Assembly: GCA_947496235.1 (NCBI GenBank)
Contig: CANMCE010000006.1
Location: forward strand, 186,001 to 250,000
Reading direction: 5' to 3'
Origin: an uncultured Glaciecola sp.
GTDB lineage: Bacteria > Pseudomonadota > Gammaproteobacteria > Enterobacterales > Alteromonadaceae
Length of the DNA: 64,000 nucleotides
A program made the position numbers and the translations under genes. Below, piece after piece: positions 18,354 to 27,094 of this stretch (position 1 is the first letter of the stretch; each line of letters opens with the position of its first letter). The notes below the pieces were generated by a model. It was not told the DNA's origin, searched no databases, and worked only from the letters and a program-made list of their open reading frames with translations.

Positions 18354-20861
18354 ATGGCGCCTCGTACTACAAAATCTAGTAAAGCAACATCAAAAACTAA
18401 ATCTGTTGAGGTTGAAACTGAAACCTTGACTAAGGACGATGTTAAAAATGCTATCGTCCGACATCTACATTGCTCGTTAGGCACGGATGAAAATAAAGCA
18501 GACAAACATGCCTGGTGGAAAGCGACGAGTGCTGCTATCCAAGAGCTAGTGCTCGAGCGGCTGCGTAAAACCCAGCGTACACATTATTTAAATGACACTC
18601 GCGCGGTGCATTACTTTTCCGCTGAATTCTTGATGGGACGATTATTGTCCAACAATATGCACAATTTCGATTTGTTTAATACGGCTAAAAGTGCGTTAAA
18701 AGAATTAGGTATGGAACTTACCGATGTTCTTGAAGAAGAACCGGATATGGCATTAGGAAATGGCGGGTTAGGGCGACTAGCGGCCTGTTTTATCGATTCA
18801 CTCGCGACTATGGAATATCCAGCGATTGGTTATGGTATTCATTATGAGCATGGTCTATTTAGACAAGAAATTAAAAATGGCTATCAAATTGAACGACCTG
18901 ATAGTTGGCGCGATTATGGTAATCCATGGGAAATTTGTCGCCCAGAGTCTATTCAGCAAATTTCGTTGTATGGATATGTAGAAACTAAATACGGTGCAAA
19001 TGGAAAAATCCAGAAAGAATGGCATCCAGGCTCAATAGTCAAAGGGGTTCCTTGGGATATTCCTGTCGTAGGCTATGGCGGTAATACGGTCAACGTTTTA
19101 CGTTTGTGGCAAAGTCAATCTTCAGGGTATTTTAACTGGGACGTATTTAACGCTGGCGGTTATGTGGATGCACAGCGCGAAAATGTACAAGCTGAAACAA
19201 TTTCCAAAGTCCTTTATCCAAATGATGAGACAGAAGCAGGTAAGGAACTAAGATTAATTCAGCAATATTTCTTTAGCTCTTGTTCTCTAAAAGACATCAT
19301 ACGCAGATATAAGCGGGTCCATGGTGACGACTGGTCAAGATTTTCAGACCAAGTAGTAATTCAGTTAAATGATACTCACCCTGCGATCGCAATTCCTGAA
19401 TTGATGCGAATATTAGTGGATAGAGCAGAACTTGATTGGGATACGGCTTGGGGCATTTGTACCAAAACCTTTGCCTACACCAATCACACTTTATTACCAG
19501 AGGCGTTAGAAAAATGGCCAGTGCGTATGCTGGAAAAAGTGTTGCCGCGTCACATTGAAATCATTTATGAGATCAACCACAGATTCTTACAGGAAGTTGA
19601 AAAGCAATGGCCGGGGAATAATCAAATAAAATCCAAGCTTTCGATAATAGAAGAAAATAATGGAAAAATGGTGCGCATGGGTAACTTAAGCGTCATTGGT
19701 TCATTCGCCGTCAATGGCGTGGCTGAAATACATTCCAAGTTAGTTAAATCGCAGCTGTTTCCAGAATTTGACCAGTTATATCCGGGTAAATTGACCAATG
19801 TTACCAACGGAATAACCCCTCGTCGCTGGTTAAAAGCATGTAATCCATTGTTGTCAGACTTAGTCGATAGCAAGATTGGCAGCGACTGGGTGTTAAACCT
19901 GAAAAAGTTAGATGAGTTGTCAGCATTTGCGACTAATAAAACCTTTCAAAAACAATTTATGGCAGTAAAACAGAAAAACAAAGATTTACTGGCAGAAGAA
20001 ATATACAAATTAACCAATATTAAAGTCGATTCAAAAGCGATATTTGATATTCAAATAAAACGCCTGCATGAATACAAAAGACAACATCTAAATTTATTGC
20101 ATATTTTAGCCTTATACCGTCGACTATTAGAAAACCCTGATTACGATATGCATCCTAGAGTATTTATCTTCGGTGCCAAGGCGGCTCCTGGCTATAAATT
20201 GGCTAAAACCATTATCTATGCGATCAATAAGATTGCGGATAAGATTAATAATGACAATAGGGTTAATCATAAGATCAAGGTGGTGTTTTTACCTAACTAC
20301 CGCGTCTCTCTAGCGGAGAAAATGATTCCCGCCGCAGATGTTTCCCAACAAATCAGTACAGCAGGCAAAGAAGCATCGGGTACAGGAAATATGAAGCTGG
20401 CTTTAAATGGTGCTATTACTATAGGAACACTGGATGGGGCTAACATAGAAATTGCTGAAGAAGTCGGGGATGATAATATCTTTATTTTTGGCTTAAATGT
20501 TGATGAAGTAAATGCGTTACAAGCGAAAGGGTATAACCCATACGATTACTACTACGGAAACGCAGAAATTAAGGCAATTTTGGACTGGCTAGATACAGAT
20601 TATTTTACCCCAGGTAATCCTGGCGAGTTATCAACCTTAAAACACAGTTTACTTGATGGTGGTGACCCATATTTAGTGTTAGCTGATTTTGCGTCCTACA
20701 GTGATGCCAATAAAAAATTAGACCTGGCTTATAGGGATAATTCGACTTGGGCAAAAATGGCAATTCTCAATACCGCCAAAATGGGCAAGTTCACGTCAGA
20801 CCGTTCAATTGCGGACTATGTAGAAAAAATTTGGAAATTGAGTTCCTGCAACGTGCAATAA
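18354..20861 (+). CDS. glgP: Glycogen/alpha-glucan phosphorylase
   Basis: An 835-residue GT35 phosphorylase that releases glucose 1-phosphate from alpha-1,4-glucans. The PLP site is intact ([15 protein letters not shown], with the Schiff-base Lys in GTGNMK), as are the [12 protein letters not shown] loop and the ETKYGANG-type active-site region. The first ~30 residues are a Lys/Ser/Thr-rich low-complexity extension. The product feeds Pgm, encoded just upstream. No glycogen synthesis or debranching genes (glgA, B, C, X) are nearby, unlike many enterobacterial clusters. Translation may be controlled by the leader hairpin over its ribosome binding site. Confidence 0.95.
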   Translation: MAPRTTKSSKATSKTKSVEVETETLTKDDVKNAIVRHLHCSLGTDENKADKHAWWKATSAAIQELVLERLRKTQRTHYLNDTRAVHYFSAEFLMGRLLSNNMHNFDLFNTAKSALKELGMELTDVLEEEPDMALGNGGLGRLAACFIDSLATMEYPAIGYGIHYEHGLFRQEIKNGYQIERPDSWRDYGNPWEICRPESIQQISLYGYVETKYGANGKIQKEWHPGSIVKGVPWDIPVVGYGGNTVNVLRLWQSQSSGYFNWDVFNAGGYVDAQRENVQAETISKVLYPNDETEAGKELRLIQQYFFSSCSLKDIIRRYKRVHGDDWSRFSDQVVIQLNDTHPAIAIPELMRILVDRAELDWDTAWGICTKTFAYTNHTLLPEALEKWPVRMLEKVLPRHIEIIYEINHRFLQEVEKQWPGNNQIKSKLSIIEENNGKMVRMGNLSVIGSFAVNGVAEIHSKLVKSQLFPEFDQLYPGKLTNVTNGITPRRWLKACNPLLSDLVDSKIGSDWVLNLKKLDELSAFATNKTFQKQFMAVKQKNKDLLAEEIYKLTNIKVDSKAIFDIQIKRLHEYKRQHLNLLHILALYRRLLENPDYDMHPRVFIFGAKAAPGYKLAKTIIYAINKIADKINNDNRVNHKIKVVFLPNYRVSLAEKMIPAADVSQQISTAGKEASGTGNMKLALNGAITIGTLDGANIEIAEEVGDDNIFIFGLNVDEVNALQAKGYNPYDYYYGNAEIKAILDWLDTDYFTPGNPGELSTLKHSLLDGGDPYLVLADFASYSDANKKLDLAYRDNSTWAKMAILNTAKMGKFTSDRSIADYVEKIWKLSSCNVQ

Positions 20862-20885
20862 TTTTCTTTTCTACTATCATCAAAT

Positions 20886-20909
20886 AAGCCGGTTTTTACC
20901 GGCTTTTTT
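20886..20909 (+). terminator. Rho-independent terminator after glgP
   Basis: Stem AAGCCGGT / ACCGGCTT with a TTTT loop, followed by a T-run to 20909. Confidence 0.88.
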
Positions 20910-20999
20910 GTAAAGTATTTCATAAACAATACGATAAAGATTATATACGCAGAATAATAACAGGATTCTGGGAAGAAGCCGCCTGCTTAACATAAACTA

Positions 21000-22331
21000 G
21001 TGGACTTTATGATTACGAGTAAACATAAGCATTTAAATGAGATCCCTAACCGGTATCATTTCATTGAGATTATTGAACAAATCGCCAAAAAGGAAGGCCG
21101 ATTTAGTTTAATGTTTCTTGATGTTATGCGCTTTTCTGATGTTTCTGCAGCCTTTGATCACAAAGCTGGAGATGAAATTTTACTGCAAATAGTCAATCGA
21201 ATTGGTGCTATTTTCACTAATGCAAAAGCGGTTGGCCGATTAAGTGGTGACATCTTTGGTATTGTATTTACCGATGCTGTTACCGACAAATCTATTCGTA
21301 ACGAGCATGCTCGTCTAATTTCCCATTTTAAAGCGCCACTGATGGTAAATAATACCGCGTTCATTGCTGATTTTAACGTGGGTGCAGCGATTCGGAAAAA
21401 AGAAACCAGTTGTGTCAACAGTGTTATTTCTCTTGCGGAAAGTGCGTTACGCAAGTCTAAATCTAATCAACACGTAAACTTTACCTTACTTTCAGATGAT
21501 ATTAATCAGGATCACGGAAAAGGCCTTGCATTAAAGGCGGATTTGACCCGCGCTTTAAATAACGAAGAGCTTGAGCTTTATTTTCAGCCTAAGGTTGATC
21601 TTAATTCATATGAAATTATCGGCGGAGAATGTCTATTACGCTGGAATCACCCGTTAGACGGTGTTGTTTTCCCTGGTACTTTGCTTAAGGCCGCTGAATC
21701 CTACAATATGATGAATGAATTAGGCTATTGGACGCTAGAAAGTGCTTTCCAAAGTTTATCCAAGCTTCAACAAGCAGATTTTAATGTGCCAATTTCTGTT
21801 AATTTATCGCCTACTCAGCTTTATGATCCTAGGTTATTGCCTGCGTTAAGAAAGTTAATTGATGAATATGCAGTGTCACCAAGTTTAGTTGAAATTGAAC
21901 TTACAGAAGACGTAATGCTTACCCATTCTTTGTTGGTCAAACGTCAGCTAGATGAAATAAAAAGTCTAGGAATTTCGTTATCTATGGATGATTTTGGAAA
22001 AGGTTATTCAAATTTATCATTTGTAAGAGATCTTGATTTGGATGCTATCAAAATCGATAAGGCTTTTGTTTTTGGATTGACACAATCACCCGTAAACTCA
22101 GCCATTATTCAAGCAACCAAAATTATATGTGATGCCAAAGGTTGCGAAACCTATGCCGAAGGGATTGAAGATCTGCAACAACTCGCCATACTGAAATCTA
22201 TGGGAATTTCCAAAGGGCAGGGTTTCCTATTTTCTCAAGCGGTACCATTACCTAAATTTATCGAACAATTGAAAGAAGGAAATTTTGCAACTGTGATCTA
22301 TAAGGATCCAAATGTGCTAAACGCTGGCTAA
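21000..22331 (+). CDS. GGDEF/EAL protein, probable c-di-GMP phosphodiesterase
   Basis: A 443-residue cytosolic protein with an N-terminal GGDEF domain (~25-160) and a C-terminal EAL domain (~185-430). The GGDEF signature is degenerate (SGDIF at ~81-85), so cyclase activity is unlikely. The EAL domain keeps the expected metal and catalytic residues: ECLLRW in place of EALLRW, VNLSP, ELTE, DDFGKGYS, IKIDK, AEGIE and QGFLFS. It is therefore probably an active phosphodiesterase, with the GGDEF domain as a possible GTP sensor. No sensory or membrane domain precedes it. The start could be GTG 21000 or ATG 21009. Confidence 0.88.
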   Translation: MDFMITSKHKHLNEIPNRYHFIEIIEQIAKKEGRFSLMFLDVMRFSDVSAAFDHKAGDEILLQIVNRIGAIFTNAKAVGRLSGDIFGIVFTDAVTDKSIRNEHARLISHFKAPLMVNNTAFIADFNVGAAIRKKETSCVNSVISLAESALRKSKSNQHVNFTLLSDDINQDHGKGLALKADLTRALNNEELELYFQPKVDLNSYEIIGGECLLRWNHPLDGVVFPGTLLKAAESYNMMNELGYWTLESAFQSLSKLQQADFNVPISVNLSPTQLYDPRLLPALRKLIDEYAVSPSLVEIELTEDVMLTHSLLVKRQLDEIKSLGISLSMDDFGKGYSNLSFVRDLDLDAIKIDKAFVFGLTQSPVNSAIIQATKIICDAKGCETYAEGIEDLQQLAILKSMGISKGQGFLFSQAVPLPKFIEQLKEGNFATVIYKDPNVLNAG

Positions 22332-22375
22332 GCATGCTAGTATAGGGATAAGTTAAATTAATCCTCAGATAAAAA

Positions 22376-23374
22376 GTGCTGTTAGATAATCAGAGTTTCT
22401 TGCAATATTCCCTCGATAATAGAGATAAATGGACACCATTTTCATATCAACTAAGTAACCTCCTTGTTCATAGTTCAGAGGAAGGCATCATATGTTTCGA
22501 GCCTTCGGACACCAACGAAAATACAAAATCTATAGTGTTGTCATGCGGTATTCATGGAAATGAAACAGCACCCATCGAAATTTGTGAGCAAATTGTCTCC
22601 GATTTGCATGCGCAGCGTATAACAACAAAACATCGAGTGTTGTTCATTTTTGGTAATCTGCCTTCAATGCTTATTGCAAAACGCTTTGTTGAGGAGAATC
22701 TAAATCGATTATTCAATCCAGATTTAACAAGTGATACCTTAGAAGGTAAGCGAGCCAAGGTATTGATGCAGCAGTTAAACGACTTTTTTGCAAATGGAAA
22801 TCCTGATAAACGTTTTCACTATGATTTACATACCGCTATTCGCCCGTCAATAAATGAAAAATTTGCGGTGTATCCTTATCTTCATGGCAAGCCATATAAT
22901 AAAAAACAATTAGCATTTTTATCCGATTGTGATGTTAATACTATATTGTTATCTCAATCACCGACCACCACCTTTAGCTACTATTCTTCTTATCATCACA
23001 ACGCAGAGGCATTTACCGTTGAGTTAGGCAAAGTGAAACCTTTCGGCGAAAATGATATGCAGAAATTCGTCAAAGTAGACAATATGCTGAGAAAATTAAT
23101 TCAGCAACAAGAGGTTGAAGTTACGCCGTTTGAAAAATGCCCATTACAAATATTTACTGTTAATCAGGTGATCAATAAAGGACAGGACGATTTTAGATTG
23201 TGTTTTGACGATGCCGCACCTAATTTTACTTCTTTTAAAAAAGGTGAGGTCATAGCAACTGAAAGTGGCAAAGAATTTGTGGCGCAAGTTGATGATGAAG
23301 CAATCGTTTTTCCTAATGCGAATGTACCTATTGGACAGCGCGCAATTTTAACGGTAAAACCTTATGAGCTTTGA
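22376..23374 (+). CDS. astE: Succinylglutamate desuccinylase
   Basis: A 332-residue zinc carboxypeptidase-like enzyme of the AstE/aspartoacylase family: the last step of the arginine succinyltransferase (AST) pathway, succinylglutamate to succinate plus glutamate. Zinc ligands His60 and Glu63 (GIHGNETAP) and His152 (YDLHTAI) are present, plus the catalytic Glu in TVELGKV. The start is GTG at 22376. No other ast genes are in the window. Its end overlaps the HIT gene by 11 bases, so astE-HIT-ybjQ are one transcription unit. Confidence 0.88.
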   Translation: MLLDNQSFLQYSLDNRDKWTPFSYQLSNLLVHSSEEGIICFEPSDTNENTKSIVLSCGIHGNETAPIEICEQIVSDLHAQRITTKHRVLFIFGNLPSMLIAKRFVEENLNRLFNPDLTSDTLEGKRAKVLMQQLNDFFANGNPDKRFHYDLHTAIRPSINEKFAVYPYLHGKPYNKKQLAFLSDCDVNTILLSQSPTTTFSYYSSYHHNAEAFTVELGKVKPFGENDMQKFVKVDNMLRKLIQQQEVEVTPFEKCPLQIFTVNQVINKGQDDFRLCFDDAAPNFTSFKKGEVIATESGKEFVAQVDDEAIVFPNANVPIGQRAILTVKPYEL

Positions 23375-23789
23375 ATTAGATCCGCAATTAGCCAAAGACA
23401 GTGAATTAGTCTGTGATTTTGAAATTTCACAAGTACGCTTAATACTAGATTGTCAGTATCCATGGTGTTTGCTGGTACCAAGAATCAATGATGTCACAGA
23501 GCTGTCAGACTTACCTTATGCTACCTATATTCAAGTGTGCAGTGAGTCCAATCAATTAAGTTTGGCGATGCAAGCGGTTTTTACTCCAGATAAAATGAAC
23601 ATTGCCAGTATAGGCAATATGGTGAAGCAATTGCATATTCATCATGTTGCACGCTACACTGATGATGTCGCTTGGCCAAAACCTGTGTGGGGATTTGCTC
23701 CAATGCAAGCCTATTCAAAAAATGAATTACAAAAACGTAGCCAAGCGCTGATAGCGCAGATTCAATCGCAATTAAAGGACATAGAGTAA
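23364..23789 (+). CDS. HIT-domain protein with altered triad
   Basis: A 141-residue HIT-superfamily (histidine triad) protein. The core [11 protein letters not shown] lies at residues 88-98. If His91 and His93 are the second and third triad positions, the first His is replaced by Gln89, as in a common proteobacterial subgroup with QLHxH. HIT proteins hydrolyse nucleotide conjugates; the substrate here is unknown. The Trp-Pro-Lys-Pro-Val-Trp-Gly motif after the triad is typical of this subgroup. It overlaps astE upstream by 11 bases and ybjQ downstream by one base. Confidence 0.8.
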   Translation: MSFELDPQLAKDSELVCDFEISQVRLILDCQYPWCLLVPRINDVTELSDLPYATYIQVCSESNQLSLAMQAVFTPDKMNIASIGNMVKQLHIHHVARYTDDVAWPKPVWGFAPMQAYSKNELQKRSQALIAQIQSQLKDIE

Positions 23790-24109
23790 TGATTATAACC
23801 ACTACAAATTCCATAGAAGGGAAAAAAATTGAGCACTATTATGGCGTTGTTATTGGCGAAGCTATAATGGGCGCGAATGTATTTAAAGATTTATTCGCAT
23901 CCATCCGAGATATTGTTGGCGGGCGCTCAGGAGCTTATGAAGAAGAGTTAACCAAGGCTCGAAGAGTCGCATTCGCTGAAATTGAGCGAGAAGCGCAAAT
24001 GCTTGGGGCGAATGCCATTGTTGGTGTTGACCTAGATTACGAAGTCGTCGGTCAAAACGGAAGCATGTTAATGGTGAGTATTAGCGGAACGGCTGTAAAA
24101 GTCGCCTAA
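23789..24109 (+). CDS. ybjQ: YbjQ/UPF0145 family protein
   Basis: A 106-residue protein of the UPF0145 family (putative heavy-metal-binding domain by fold). Conserved patterns are [11 protein letters not shown] at the start, [16 protein letters not shown], and [14 protein letters not shown]. Members form pentameric assemblies; the function is not known. The ATG overlaps the HIT stop by one base (TAATG). It converges on a small DUF2897 gene, with a short hairpin between them. Confidence 0.87.
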   Translation: MIITTTNSIEGKKIEHYYGVVIGEAIMGANVFKDLFASIRDIVGGRSGAYEEELTKARRVAFAEIEREAQMLGANAIVGVDLDYEVVGQNGSMLMVSISGTAVKVA

Positions 24110-24125
24110 ATAAAAATAGCGAGTG

Positions 24126-24149
24126 AATAGAGGTCTAAAAGCCTCTATT
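24126..24149. terminator. Short hairpin between convergent ybjQ and DUF2897 genes
   Basis: Stem AATAGAGG / CCTCTATT (8 bp) with an 8-base loop, overlapping the stop codon of the DUF2897 gene. No T-run on either side, so it is a weak or Rho-assisted terminator at best. Confidence 0.35.
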
Positions 24150-24299
24150 GTCGTCGTCATCGCCATCATATTCGCTATCTGGCCGTTTTTTGAAATCCTT
24201 GGGTAATTTAAATTTTGCCGAATCTTTGAGTAGCAAAATATTACCCACTATCACGCCTATCACTAACAATATTACGACCAGAATCCAACCTATTGACAT
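24135..24299 (-). CDS. DUF2897 family small membrane protein
   Basis: A 54-residue gene. ATG at 24299 is preceded by a strong Shine-Dalgarno (AAGGGGGAAAC). The product has one N-terminal transmembrane segment (residues ~5-24, rich in Ile/Val/Leu), a short basic stretch (KFKLPKDFKKRP) and an acidic tail with four consecutive Asp. This layout (helix, GNILLLK, basic patch, poly-Asp) is that of DUF2897, found in Alteromonadales and Vibrionales; no function is known. The start overlaps the end of the upstream M15 peptidase gene by 10 bases, so the two are translationally coupled. Confidence 0.8.
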   Translation of the reverse strand: MSIGWILVVILLVIGVIVGNILLLKDSAKFKLPKDFKKRPDSEYDGDDDDNRGF

Positions 24300-24970
24300 G
24301 TTTCCCCCTTATTGTAGGTATATCTTTGTACTAGGTAGTCTAGGTTGTTGATCACGAATGTTTTGCCTAAAATGTCTGATTTATTCAGTTGGCGAGCTAA
24401 ACAATCAACGTCAAAAGTATCTATAATTTTTTGCGCTATTGGCTTATAAGACATGTGCCAAGGTTCTGCAGCAACGCCACCTTTGTATTTTGCATAGGGA
24501 AAATAAAACCCGAAAGAATTAGCATTTTCATTAAGCCAATTTGACAATTGGGCACAAGGTCCTTGCCCAATATATTCTTCAGGAATCAATTGAAAATCAT
24601 GTTGATGACGCTCAACGCTAGCTTTATCGTAGACGTCAAAATCTGTACCCCAATGATGTCGGCTAGCACCTGGCAGTGCTGACCAAAGCATAATAGCATG
24701 GGTTTTCTCTTCGTCATTGAGGGAAGCTGCATCTAGCACTTTGCCATCCAAAGTATTTAACGGGAGTTGCCCTTGCCACTTTCGATTCCATATAGAAAGC
24801 TGACGCTCAAAACTTCTAAAACTAGAGCAAATCTGAAGATCAACGCCTGCAGCCGAAGCTTCTTCCCGCATTGCTTGAAACGCCTGAGTAACTTCAAGTT
24901 GCAAACGATGCTCGCCTATAGGGGATAAATGCGCTTCATCAATTCCCATTATTTGCTCATTAGTCAGCAT
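24290..24970 (-). CDS. M15-family D-Ala-D-Ala carboxypeptidase-like protein
   Basis: A 226-residue M15B/VanY-type peptidase. Zinc-site residues are visible: SxHxxGxxxD at residues 103-112 (His105, Asp112) and His172 in EPWHMSY. An Arg-Ser-Phe motif (CSSFRSFERQ, 48-57) matches the substrate-binding region of the family. There is no evident signal peptide, so it may act in the cytoplasm on recycled wall peptides or be exported by another route. Start ATG 24970 shares one base with the end of dapE. A neighbouring role in diaminopimelate/peptidoglycan metabolism fits. Confidence 0.85.
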   Translation of the reverse strand: MLTNEQIMGIDEAHLSPIGEHRLQLEVTQAFQAMREEASAAGVDLQICSSFRSFERQLSIWNRKWQGQLPLNTLDGKVLDAASLNDEEKTHAIMLWSALPGASRHHWGTDFDVYDKASVERHQHDFQLIPEEYIGQGPCAQLSNWLNENANSFGFYFPYAKYKGGVAAEPWHMSYKPIAQKIIDTFDVDCLARQLNKSDILGKTFVINNLDYLVQRYTYNKGETCQ

Positions 24971-26106
24971 TATTCATCTACCAGAAGACGTTTTAAAATG
25001 TCAAAATATATAGCTTCTAATGATGTTAAGTTATCGACACTAACTTTTTCATCAATTTTATGAATCGTATTATTTTCTGGGCCTAGCTCGACGACTTGCG
25101 CTCCTGTAGGGGCAATAAATCGACCATCAGAAGTTCCTCCCGCAGTGGAAAGATTAGTGTCAATACCGGTCACTTGTTTGATACCATCTCGACATGCATC
25201 CACTAGTGCGCCAGTGGAGGTAATAAAAGGTTGTCCATTGACTATCCAATCTAATTCGTAGTCTAGTCCATGATTATCCAAAATATGAATGACTCGACGC
25301 TGCAATTCTTCAGCGGTTACTTCGGTAGAAAAACGAAAGTTAAAATTCCCATGAATTTCACCTGGCACCACATTAGTAGCACCTGTACCTGCATTTAAAT
25401 TCGACACCTGAAAACTGGTTGGCGGGAAAAACTCATTCCCTTTATCCCAAATAGTATTTGCCAGTTCAGTTAAAGCCGGTGCAAATAAATGAATGGGATT
25501 TTTTACCAAATGTGGGTAGGCGACGTGACCTTGTATGCCCTTGACTTTCAAAATACCCGTTAATGATCCGCGTCGGCCATTTTTGATGGTATCGCCTGTT
25601 TTTAACGTAGAGGAGGGCTCGCCTACAATACAATAGGTAATTTTTTCATTACGCACTTCTAAGGTATCAATCACCCTAGTCGTACCGTTAATAAATGGGC
25701 CTTCTTCGTCGCTGGTGATTAAAAATGCAATCGATCCTTTATGATTTGGATATTGATTAACAAACCTCTCGGTCGCGCAAAGCATCGCTGCCAGAGAGCC
25801 TTTCATATCCGCAGCGCCTCTGCCATGAATAAATCCATCCGCCTCAACCGCATCAAATGGTGCATATTGCCACTGATCAACTGGGCCTGTGGGTACAACA
25901 TCTGTATGGCCAGCAAAACAAAATACAGGGCTTTGTGTACCACGGCGAGCCCAGAGGTTAGTGGTATCTTCAAACACCATGGTTTCACACGTAAATTCAA
26001 GGGGTTGCAAAATCTCTTTAAAAAGGTCTTGGCAACCCGCATCTTCGGGCGTTACAGAAGGCCGTTGGATTAGATTTTGAGTGAGTTTAATTAAATTACG
26101 CACCCG
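24970..26106 (-). CDS. dapE: Succinyl-diaminopimelate desuccinylase
   Basis: An M20 metallopeptidase-fold enzyme of lysine/diaminopimelate synthesis (N-succinyl-LL-DAP to LL-DAP and succinate). The motifs [26 protein letters not shown], and IHKIDEKV supply the two-zinc site. The longest frame starts at 26142, deep inside the upstream gene. I prefer GTG 26106 (378 residues, close to the usual 375-378; AGG 12 bases upstream) with ATG 26121 as an alternative, because the family begins only a few residues before the LxLxQxLIxRPSxxPxDAGC motif. yffB lies directly upstream, as in E. coli. Confidence 0.94.
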   Translation of the reverse strand, partial: RVRNLIKLTQNLIQRPSVTPEDAGCQDLFKEILQPLEFTCETMVFEDTTNLWARRGTQSPVFCFAGHTDVVPTGPVDQWQYAPFDAVEADGFIHGRGAADMKGSLAAMLCATERFVNQYPNHKGSIAFLITSDEEGPFINGTTRVIDTLEVRNEKITYCIVGEPSSTLKTGDTIKNGRRGSLTGILKVKGIQGHVAYPHLVKNPIHLFAPALTELANTIWDKGNEFFPPTSFQVSNLNAGTGATNVVPGEIHGNFNFRFSTEVTAEELQRRVIHILDNHGLDYELDWIVNGQPFITSTGALVDACRDGIKQVTGIDTNLSTAGGTSDGRFIAPTGAQVVELGPENNTIHKIDEKVSVDNLTSLEAIYFDILKRLLVDE

Positions 26107-26446
26107 TAAACACCTGCTCATATTCCTCGACTTTAAAGCCAATTAACAAGGTATCATTATGCACTAAGATTGGACGTTTTATCATAGAGGGATGCTTTGT
26201 GAGTATTTCTATAGCAGATTTGTCATTTATGTTTGCTTTAACCTGATCATCCAATTGGCGATATGTGGTACCACGTTTATTTACCACAGTATCGCTTCCA
26301 AATGCCGAAATAGCCTGCATTAGCACCTTGGTATCAACCTCCTGTTTTTTATAATCGTGAAACCGATATTCAATATTGTGTTCAGTAAGCCATTTTCTGG
26401 CTTTTTTCACTGTGTCACAATTGGGGATGCCGTACATTATTGTCAT
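26096..26446 (-). CDS. yffB: ArsC/Spx-family protein YffB
   Basis: A 116-residue thioredoxin-fold protein of the ArsC-like family. It has one N-terminal cysteine in [16 protein letters not shown] (Cys10) and the IKRPILVH motif near residue 89. E. coli YffB has the same position upstream of dapE; its glutathione-dependent thiol reductase activity is only suspected. The end overlaps the preferred dapE start by 11 bases. No arsenate resistance genes are nearby. Confidence 0.88.
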   Translation of the reverse strand: MTIMYGIPNCDTVKKARKWLTEHNIEYRFHDYKKQEVDTKVLMQAISAFGSDTVVNKRGTTYRQLDDQVKANINDKSAIEILTKHPSMIKRPILVHNDTLLIGFKVEEYEQVFTGA

Positions 26447-26464
26447 GTGTTCTCTCTTATTATT

Positions 26465-26854
26465 TTATTTTTGTATTTTGTAACCCGCTTTTATAAGCGA
26501 GGAAATAGCATTTTCTAAATCATTTTCTTTGACTAAAAAATAGTCGGTTTCAAAGGTGCTGACCACAAATATACTGATTTTTGCTTTTGCTAATACACCG
26601 CCGATTTCGGCCATTATACCTACCATTGTCAAGTTTAGTGGGCCGAGCACTTCAAGAACCCGCCAATCAAAATCAGTTTCTAACGCATCTATGGTCACAG
26701 ATTGAGGTACCACTAATGATAATTCATCATAGGTTTTACCAATAAAATACACGTCACATTGTAATACCTTAGCGGGAATGTCGTTTTCTGGCTCTAATGT
26801 GTGTATAGCGAATGTTTCACCTAGTACCTGTAATGTTTGTTTTGACACTTTCAC
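26465..26854 (-). CDS. ACT-domain protein
   Basis: A 129-residue protein made of ACT-like modules (an N-terminal half around residues 10-55 and an ACT_7-type half with GPLNLTMVGIMAEIGGVLAKAKISIF at ~68-97). Stand-alone proteins of this type are probable amino-acid sensors; the ligand is unknown. It precedes yffB-dapE by 18 bases and may be the first gene of that operon. The two perfect DnaA boxes lie 46-68 bases upstream of its ATG. Confidence 0.78.
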   Translation of the reverse strand: MKVSKQTLQVLGETFAIHTLEPENDIPAKVLQCDVYFIGKTYDELSLVVPQSVTIDALETDFDWRVLEVLGPLNLTMVGIMAEIGGVLAKAKISIFVVSTFETDYFLVKENDLENAISSLIKAGYKIQK

Positions 26855-26899
26855 ACCTTATCTGTAATTAAAACTAAATTGCGAAATCCACACTTTTGT

Positions 26900-26922
26900 T
26901 TATCCACAATTTCTGTGGATAA
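26900..26922. promoter_or_regulatory. Inverted pair of perfect DnaA boxes
   Basis: TTATCCACA at 26900-26908 and its reverse complement TGTGGATAA at 26914-26922 are both exact matches to the consensus DnaA box, five bases apart. A weaker match (AAATCCACA, 26884-26892) lies just to the left. The pair sits in the 240-base gap between the ACT gene and the patatin gene. It could be a DnaA-controlled promoter or a titration site. Confidence 0.7.
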
Positions 26923-27011
26923 CCTTGTGTATTGAATGCTTTCAAACAACTAAGTATATGATAATCTAATTAAATACCTGTTGTTGAACATATAGTCAAT
27001 TATACAGCCTA

Positions 27012-27039
27012 TTGACGATTATGTTAGCAGATAGATAAA
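27012..27039 (+). promoter_or_regulatory. Possible promoter of the patatin gene
   Basis: TTGACG at 27012-27017 is followed, 16 bases later, by GATAAA at 27034-27039. The -35 is good and the -10 only fair. Confidence 0.35.
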
Positions 27040-27094
27040 TCTTATTACCCTTTTATGCGAATTCTTTGCAATAATGGGTAAAAAAGGAAGTTAG

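Noticed and set aside
24148-24351. 67-codon plus-strand frame after ybjQ
   Set aside because: It lies opposite the DUF2897 and M15 genes on the minus strand, which have good starts and family patterns.
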